DNA from: Thalassiosira profunda
Lineage: Eukaryota; Bacillariophyta; Thalassiosirophyceae; Thalassiosirales; Thalassiosiraceae
Length of the DNA: 13,608 nt
Assembly (NCBI GenBank): GCA_036939355.1
Contig: JALLAP010000391.1
Coordinates: 1 to 13,608, forward strand
Reading direction: 5' to 3'
The notes under the pieces are model-generated. The model saw nothing but the letters and a program-made list of their open reading frames with translations. It did no database searches and was not told the DNA's origin. The position numbers were made by a program, and so were the translations under genes. Of the stretch, positions 8,679 to 13,608 are shown piece after piece (position 1 is the stretch's first letter; each line of letters opens with the position of its first letter).

Positions 8679-11214
8679 ATGTCTCAGGATAGTGCCAACG
8701 ACGACCCTCCGAAGGAGACGGCTGCAGGTGTTGACGTCGCTGCCAACGCCGCTGTCGATGTTCTCGACCTGTCAACAATAATTGATCAGAATCCTCCCTT
8801 GATAAATTTTGCAATTGGAGGTGATGGGTGTGATGAGGGGCAGACCAGTAAGAAGGAAATGCGCCTTGATGGCGGAGGCGGAGCCAAAGAGACGGGTGGC
8901 GGCGACGAGAAGAAGCCATCAACATCATCAGTGGAAGAGGAGCCATCAATAATGGACGTTGCCAAAACCTCGGTGAAGGATGCATATTTGCCCGAAAGAA
9001 GCAGTGACGTCGAATTGGAAGAAGACGCACCCACTCACAAGAAGCGCGGACGCGGTCGCCCCCCGGGGTCCAAGAACCGGAGCGCGGCAGCTGGGCCCTC
9101 GCTTGCTGTGAATGCAGACCAGAAAGTGCAAGTGGGGGCAGGCAAGTCCACATCCACCGGTACAGCTGCGGCAGTGCCGCAGAAAAAGAGCGCAGATCCC
9201 ACCGCGATGAATGTTGATCCTTCCGTCAGGAAGAGCCAACGTGCGAGGACTCCGGCGCCAAAGCCCGCCGCTGCCAAACAAGATGGGAAATCGACCTCAA
9301 ACGCAGCTCGCAAGAAGGCTGGGGAGGCTCAGGAATTGTACCGGCAAATCAAGACGAGCCGCGACAAGCTGTTCTTCATCGCCTATTCCCACCATCAGGA
9401 TCCCGCCGTTGATAAGGGGAAGCAGTCTGGTAAGGCGAAAGAGCAGTGGTATCTGGTCAGAGTGGACCTGGCCACATGTCGAGAGCTGGATTCCACCAAG
9501 GACTGTCAAAAGACCGGTATTTATTATGTGGAGTTCTACACGAAGGCCAGCTATGGTGAGTGAATGGGATGGGATGCATGCTCTGCCTTTCGGTTTTCCA
9601 GCTCATCGTTTACATCCATTCTAGACCAAGGGATACTGCTGTTAGGCAACCCAATGGAGAACAACGTGCGCGCCGCGGACATGAAGCCTCGCCTTGACAG
9701 CGAGTCTCGATACTGGGCGGAATGGCACGAGTATCACTACGACAAGAAGGGCGATATGATTGTCGGGAAGGCAAAGGAAATCAACCCCAACAGCAAGCGG
9801 GCCATTCAGAGGCGACTGTTGGATTTGACGCAGCCAAACCGCACTGGCCCTTCGTCGCCTGGGAGCACCTGCAGCGAGGGGGAAGAAAGGCTGGTTTGGG
9901 AGTACCACCCCGACTTTGATAAAGTGACGGTCTGGGCAGACGAGATCAATCTCTTGGATACAGAGACTCGGTTGGTCGGGCCTTTCAATTTCGATGATGT
10001 GAAAGCTCCACCTCTGAAAGAGGACAATCTGAAGTCACTGAACACAGAGGCAAGGAAACTCTTTGCGTCGAATCCTTCCGATTTCTTCGTCAAAGAGCGA
10101 GTTCATCTAAGCCACTGGGAAGAGCTGTCGAGCTCGCTCAAGGGAAGGGACGTTGGACCGCCTACATTGTCGGTGAAAAAGAAGAGAAAGAAAAAGACCA
10201 CGGCCGCTGGAAGCAAAAGACCACACGAGGAGAAGTCGAAGGGACAACCAGCACAGCCCTCTGGAGCAAAGAAGGCTCGAGAAACACCTGCTGGTACCAA
10301 TGGGCGGTCATCAGAGAAGGCGAAGGAGTCGGTTTGCGAGGTGTGCGGAAAGGGTGCCATCAAAAGCCAGGCGCTTCTCCTCTTTCCGGGCACATCTTCG
10401 CGGCGTTCTTTTCGCGCCCACATCTCGTGTGCCAAAAAGAATGGACAGCCAGTTGTAAGAGAATCCGCTGCCAAGGAGAAATTGCTGTCGATCGTGGAAT
10501 CAGCGCTCTCACAATCACGCAAGGCCACAACTCATGGCGGGGATTCTTACTACGTGCTCGGCGAATTGCAAGAGGCATTGGGCCAATCGCTGGGAGGATT
10601 GTTTGGCAAACGGGCTGAGGTACGTGCGCCGGCACCTCCAAAAAAGCGGGTGGCTCAGTCTTCACCAGCAATGGTTGAGCCTCTGATTCTCGAGGCGNGC
10701 GCCGGCACCTCCAAAAAAGCGGGTGGCTCAGTCTTCACCAGCAATGGTTGAGCCTCTGATTCTCGAGGCGATGCCGGTCTCCGAATTCACCGACGAAGAA
10801 ATAGAATCGTTCCCCGTGGCGTTTGCCTATCAAGGCGATGATCATATAAGTGAGGAGAACGCCAAGATTGCAACACTGGACTATGAGGTGGAGCAACGCA
10901 GGCTCAAACGAAACGCGAACAAGGCGAAGGGAACGCCGAAAGCGAAAAGTGGCGTCGTAAAGCCTGCCAGTGCCAGTAAAAGAGAGTTGGGTGTGGATCC
11001 GGCACCGGCAGAAGGGTTTCCCGAGGGCTGGACGACCCGCACAGTGCCTCGTGTCAACGCTGCTTCAGCCAAGACTTCCGACACGTTTTGGTACAGCCCA
11101 AAGCTTGGGCTCAAATTCCGCAGCAGGCCGGAAGTGCGCAAGTTCCTCTCGGCCTTGGAGAGCACGGGTGGTGATGAAACACTGGCAATCAAAAAGGTGG
11201 GAGAAGGCGGTTGA
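8679..11214 (+). CDS. AT-hook and methyl-CpG-binding-domain (MBD) protein; frame broken by an assembly duplication
   Basis: Exons are 8679-9555 and 9625-11214. As given, exon 2 breaks at the N (10698) and stops at 10751. Discounting one 72-base duplicate and the N restores one frame of 797 residues. An AT-hook (RGRGRPPGSKNR, residues 123-134) suits minor-groove DNA binding. Residues about 215-370, crossing the intron, look globular (FFIAYSHH, QWYLVRVDL, YYVEFYTK, RYWAEWHEYHYD) and I do not recognise them. Basic tracts (KKKRKKK) could be nuclear signals. C530-x2-C533 with H558-x2-C561 could hold a zinc ion. The MBD is at the extreme C-terminus, about 732-790: FPEGWTTRTVPR, then DTFWYSPKLGLKFRSRPEVRKFL, the classic GW...Y.SP.G..FRS..EV pattern. 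Inferred role: chromatin protein reading DNA, possibly methylated; methyl selectivity is unproven. The start ATG has G at -3. Confidence 0.82.
9556..9624 (+). other. Intron of the MBD gene (69 bp)
   Basis: It begins GTGAGT and ends ATTCTAG, phase 1. G from exon 1 plus AC from exon 2 forms Asp, giving KASYGEDQ-type continuity replaced by KASYDQGILLLGN. Without splicing a TGA follows at once (9561-9563). Confidence 0.85.
10626..10770. repeat. Exact 72-base direct duplication around a single N (assembly join)
   Basis: Bases 10626-10697 and 10699-10770 are identical over all 72 positions, with one N (10698) between them. The duplicated block lies inside a coding exon; dropping one copy and the N (73 bases) restores the reading frame and links LILEA to MPVSEF ahead of the MBD. 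This is the signature of two overlapping contigs joined without merging. Confidence 0.93.
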
Positions 11215-11356
11215 TTACCGGCTTCTACATCTCCGTTGATTGCAACGCTAATGCAAATGTTAAGTTCACTGGACACGCCACTTCATCTTGATGATGCCAA
11301 CCTGCCAACACCGACACATTCTACACCACAGACCTGAATGCAATCCATCCCTCCAC
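11215..11356. other. 142-bp tail-to-tail spacer between the MBD and DRTGG genes
   Basis: The spacer is bounded by the MBD stop and the corrected DRTGG stop (11359-11357). No poly(A) signal of the AATAAA type and no RNA gene were recognised. Confidence 0.5.
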
Positions 11357-12758
11357 TCATTCTGTCAAAGACGCTCTTTCGAGGAGTTGATCGAAGTCAA
11401 TGTACGGCTCGTAATGTTCCACAGCCTTCCTCANCTGTCAAAGACGCTCTTTCGAGGAGTTGATCGAAGTCAATGTACGGCTCGTAATGCTCCACAGCCT
11501 TCCTCACTCTATTCTTGTCGTCAATGTTCAGCTTGGGCGTGTAATCGTGGATCATCTGCATCGCCTGGTGCGTGCTGTACCCAATCACCATTACTGGCGC
11601 CCCTTCCAGCCCTTCAAACATGTCGCGGACTTCGTCAGCCATCTGGTATTTGTCCTTTCGTCCACACACCAACAGCGCTGCCTCGAATGGGCGTTCTTCT
11701 TCCCTCCGATTCCTTTGATACTCAGCCATGAATCCTAGAATAATGTCATCCCTCGTGACGTGACAAATGTACAACGTTCGAGGGAGCTTGCTCCGAATGT
11801 TCTCGAGGAAGCGGGTCAAGCTGGTTGTGACCAAGTTCATGTCTTTCACGCTGTAATGGCGAAATCGATGCGTCGCCCCGCAAACCAACTCCGTGTGGAA
11901 TAGTCTCTCCAGATCGGCAAGTGCCGGGCATCCCAGGAACGGACGGTCCGGGATGCAGCCGATCAACGGGATGCCCCACGTATCCATCAAAGCTTTCGAC
12001 ATGTAGTGTTTTGTTTGCTCGTATTTGTCGGGCAGGACTTTGTTGATGACCACGCCAGCAATGGGAACATCGTGCTTCTCGCAGAGGACGCGGTTGAGCT
12101 CGAGCTCGTCAAAGGCCGAACCCAGTCCTCCGTTTGCAATCAGCAGCATCGACGCCCCCAACATGCTCGCCACCTTTGCGTTGTTAACGTTCACAATTGA
12201 TCCAACGGCGCAGTGCCCCGTCCCCTCGAGCAACACAACATCGCTCGCGCCCGATACCTCCCCGAAGGCAGTATTGATCTGCTCCAGTTGTTCATCGTAC
12301 GAGATCTCCCCCTCAATGTACTTTTTGGTGTACCCTCGTGGGATGATCACCGGGCTCATTGCCTTGTAGTCGATGTGATCGAGGTGAAACTGCTCCTTCA
12401 GCAGGCAAATGTCCTTGTCCACACGAATGTCCTCATCCAGAGAGGGGGAGTAGACCTTTCCAGATACCATAATCAACGAGCGAGGGCAGGCGTGAGCAAG
12501 CTGTGTTGTAACGAAACCAAGACATTCACTCAATTCACTCACCGTCACATGCTGCTGGCCAACGGGCTTGATAAAGCCCACTTTCGGGAATCGCTTTTGC
12601 AACCCGCTCATGAGGGCGAGGGATGTGGTGGTTTTGCCGACGTGCTGCTTGGTGGCCGCGACGAAGATCGGGCGCGGCCCTTCCCTGCTCGAGAACAGGC
12701 GCAGCGCCGATGTCGCCGCTGCTCTGCTCGCGCTCAAAATGGATCGGTTTGGAATCAT
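11357..12758 (-). CDS. BioD-like (AAA_26) P-loop protein with DRTGG domain, probable mitochondrial
   Basis: Exons 12758-12543 and 12455-11357, discounting one 72-base duplicate and the N at 11434, give 413 residues ending LLERASLTE. The N-terminus (MIPNRSILSASRAAATSALR, then LFSS) is rich in Arg, Ser and Ala without acids, a mitochondrial-type presequence. The P-loop AATKQHVGKTT (residues 34-44) is of the dethiobiotin-synthetase kind, followed by GFIKPVGQQ, PVIIPRGYTKKYIEGE and the signature VVLLEGTGHCAVGS (145-158). A DRTGG domain occupies about 260-370, with the motif CHVTRDDIILGFMAEY. This arrangement is known from the N-terminal part of bacterial phosphotransacetylases (COG0857 type) and as stand-alone proteins; no acetyltransferase domain follows. 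Its reaction is unknown; ATP or nucleotide binding is inferred. ATG 12758 has G at -3. Confidence 0.85.
11362..11506. repeat. 72-base near-exact direct duplication around a single N (assembly join)
   Basis: Bases 11362-11433 and 11435-11506 match at 71 of 72 positions; the single difference is T at 11417 against C at 11490. The N is at 11434. Removing one copy and the N lets the minus-strand gene end at TGA 11359-11357, two codons after the duplicate. Its length equals that of the duplication at 10626-10770. Confidence 0.92.
12456..12542 (-). other. Stop-free intron of the DRTGG gene (87 bp)
   Basis: On the minus strand it begins GTGAGTGAATTG (12542 down) and ends GGAAAG (12456). It is 29 codons long with no in-frame stop, so it can be read through. 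Its removal brings GQQHVT next to VYSPSLDEDIRVDKD, which suits the family's GQQxV to RVDKD spacing better. The acceptor has a weak pyrimidine tract, so partial retention is possible. Confidence 0.72.
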
Positions 12759-13214
12759 GGCGATTTGCGTCCACACTATCTGCCGTCCCCCGATAGAGAA
12801 GGAACGTGCTCGTTCTTACGGCCCGCCGATGCGGGTGGGGCCGGGACTCGGGCAGGAGCGTCGAGACGTTGAGATGATGGTTGATGGCCAACTCTGGAAA
12901 GGTGCAAGGTGCAACGACCTGCCCCAAAGTGTCACTTAATGTATCGTCGCGTTTAAAGCGTACTAACTTGGTAACGATCGAATGAGACACTTGCAGAGCA
13001 ACTGCAACATCTCCACACCACATGTCAGCTCCACCACCACGCCACCAACACCCAAGGCCGAATCATGCACTCTCCCGCTCGAATAGAGGCTACAACGCGC
13101 ATCCAATCCAATCCCCAATCTTTCCTGCGCCACGTTCTCCTAATCTCGATGTCAGTGATGGGCTCGTGTACGAAGGCAGCAAAGGCGTGGCAAATCGGTT
13201 GGAGGCGCCGCATC
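12759..13214. promoter_or_regulatory. Shared 5' spacer between the DRTGG and HEMK1-like genes
   Basis: The spacer is 456 bp if the HEMK1-like gene starts at 13215. It contains a G-rich stretch (12830-12856, GGGTGGGGCCGGG type), a TTTAAA in an AT-richer patch near 12950, and the tandem word GGTGCAA (12901-12914). An ATG at 13022 opens a 93-codon frame that overlaps the downstream start, see findings. No TATA box was assigned. Confidence 0.45.
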
Positions 13215-13608
13215 ATGAGCCGATCTACTTGCAAATTGCAACGACTGCGACCGCATCGGGCGCTTTCGACGTCTCACCACTATGCATTTGCCTCGACGTG
13301 TAATGGACAATCGCACTCATCGCCGAGATCCAAATACAATCCAGCATACGCGCGGCATCTCACCTCAATACACAACTCATACGCCTCCGGGCAAAACGCC
13401 AACGAGACATCAAATGCGATTGCGACATTGCCGCAACGGATACCCCCCGGGATTGCAATCTACGATGCCTTGCGGTTATCGATTGAGCTTTTGGAAGAGT
13501 GCGCAGTTCCGGAGCCTGAGGAAAGCGCACTGCATTTGCTGTCGCATGCATTGAACTTGAGCTGGGAGAGTGGCTATCGTGAGCTTCGAGAGGTGTCTGC
13601 ATTGCCGT
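13215..13608 (+). CDS. HEMK1/PrmC-like release-factor methyltransferase, N-terminal part (runs off the right edge)
   Basis: This frame is open to the last base and gives the first 131 residues. PrmC/HemK enzymes methylate the glutamine of the GGQ motif in translation release factors using S-adenosylmethionine; HEMK1 is the mitochondrial form. Residues 1-30 (MSRSTCKLQRLRPHRALSTS) are Arg/Ser-rich with no acids, a good mitochondrial presequence. Residues about 80-131 form the helical N-terminal domain: AIYDALRLSIELLEECAVPE then PEESALHLLSHALNL, matching the human pattern of a GIPEARESSEYIVAHVLG stretch. The catalytic NPPY motif lies beyond the window, so the call stays provisional. In-frame ATGs at 13065, 13149 and 13158 are alternatives; 13215 is chosen for its A at -3 and because the presequence begins there. 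The neighbouring divergent gene also looks mitochondrial. Confidence 0.6.
   Translation, partial: MSRSTCKLQRLRPHRALSTSHHYAFASTCNGQSHSSPRSKYNPAYARHLTSIHNSYASGQNANETSNAIATLPQRIPPGIAIYDALRLSIELLEECAVPEPEESALHLLSHALNLSWESGYRELREVSALP

Noticed and set aside
10649..10751. Premature stop and frameshift in the MBD gene, suggesting a pseudogene
   Set aside because: The break coincides with the N and the exact 72-base duplication, and removing these restores the frame. An assembly error explains it fully.
10626..11506. Pair of equal 72-bp direct repeats as a mobile element or target-site duplication
   Set aside because: The two repeat pairs are unrelated to each other in sequence, each is split by a single N, and the segment between encodes parts of two ordinary genes. 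No transposase or terminal inverted repeats are present.
12961..12967. TACTAAC, the yeast branch-point sequence, upstream of the HEMK1-like gene
   Set aside because: No convincing donor and acceptor pair surrounds it, so it is probably chance. A 5' UTR intron cannot be excluded without transcripts.

Overview
The window comes from the nuclear genome of a gene-dense, GC-rich unicellular eukaryote. The evidence is spliceosomal introns of 69-142 bp with GT-AG ends, three spliceosome proteins, an Sm-core protein, and two genes with mitochondrial-type presequences. A compact protist such as a stramenopile alga fits this, but the lineage is a guess from gene content and layout. No prokaryotic operon, mobile element, CRISPR array, tRNA or rRNA was found.

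Eight protein-coding genes alternate strictly in strand (- + - + - + - +): a PH-domain protein (partial, left edge, -), a GH36 alpha-galactosidase-type glycosidase (+), the spliceosomal cyclophilin-RRM protein PPIL4 (-), the Sm-core protein SmG/SNRPG (+), the spliceosome factor BUD31/G10 (-), an AT-hook plus methyl-CpG-binding-domain (MBD) protein (+), a BioD-like/DRTGG P-loop protein with a mitochondrial-type presequence (-), and a HEMK1/PrmC-like release-factor methyltransferase (partial, right edge, +). The genes therefore form four divergent pairs, with 5' spacers of about 320-460 bp that probably hold bidirectional promoters. Tail-to-tail spacers are shorter, down to 37 bp between GH36 and PPIL4. 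Five introns are inferred, one of which is a stop-free multiple of three and so looks like coding sequence.

Three neighbours in the middle (PPIL4, SNRPG, BUD31) are all spliceosome components. BUD31 has lost about half of the family's zinc-binding cysteines and carries an acidic tail of about 115 residues. The MBD gene suggests recognition of modified DNA. The rightmost divergent pair joins two genes that both look mitochondrial.

Two single-N positions (10698 and 11434) are each flanked by a 72-base direct duplication. These are almost certainly unmerged contig-end overlaps, not biology. They break the frame of the MBD gene and hide the true stop of the DRTGG gene; removing one copy plus the N repairs both. 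I saw no clearly new multi-gene system. The observations most worth a second look are the spliceosome cluster, the degenerate BUD31, the MBD reader and the inverted repeat in the BUD31/MBD promoter.
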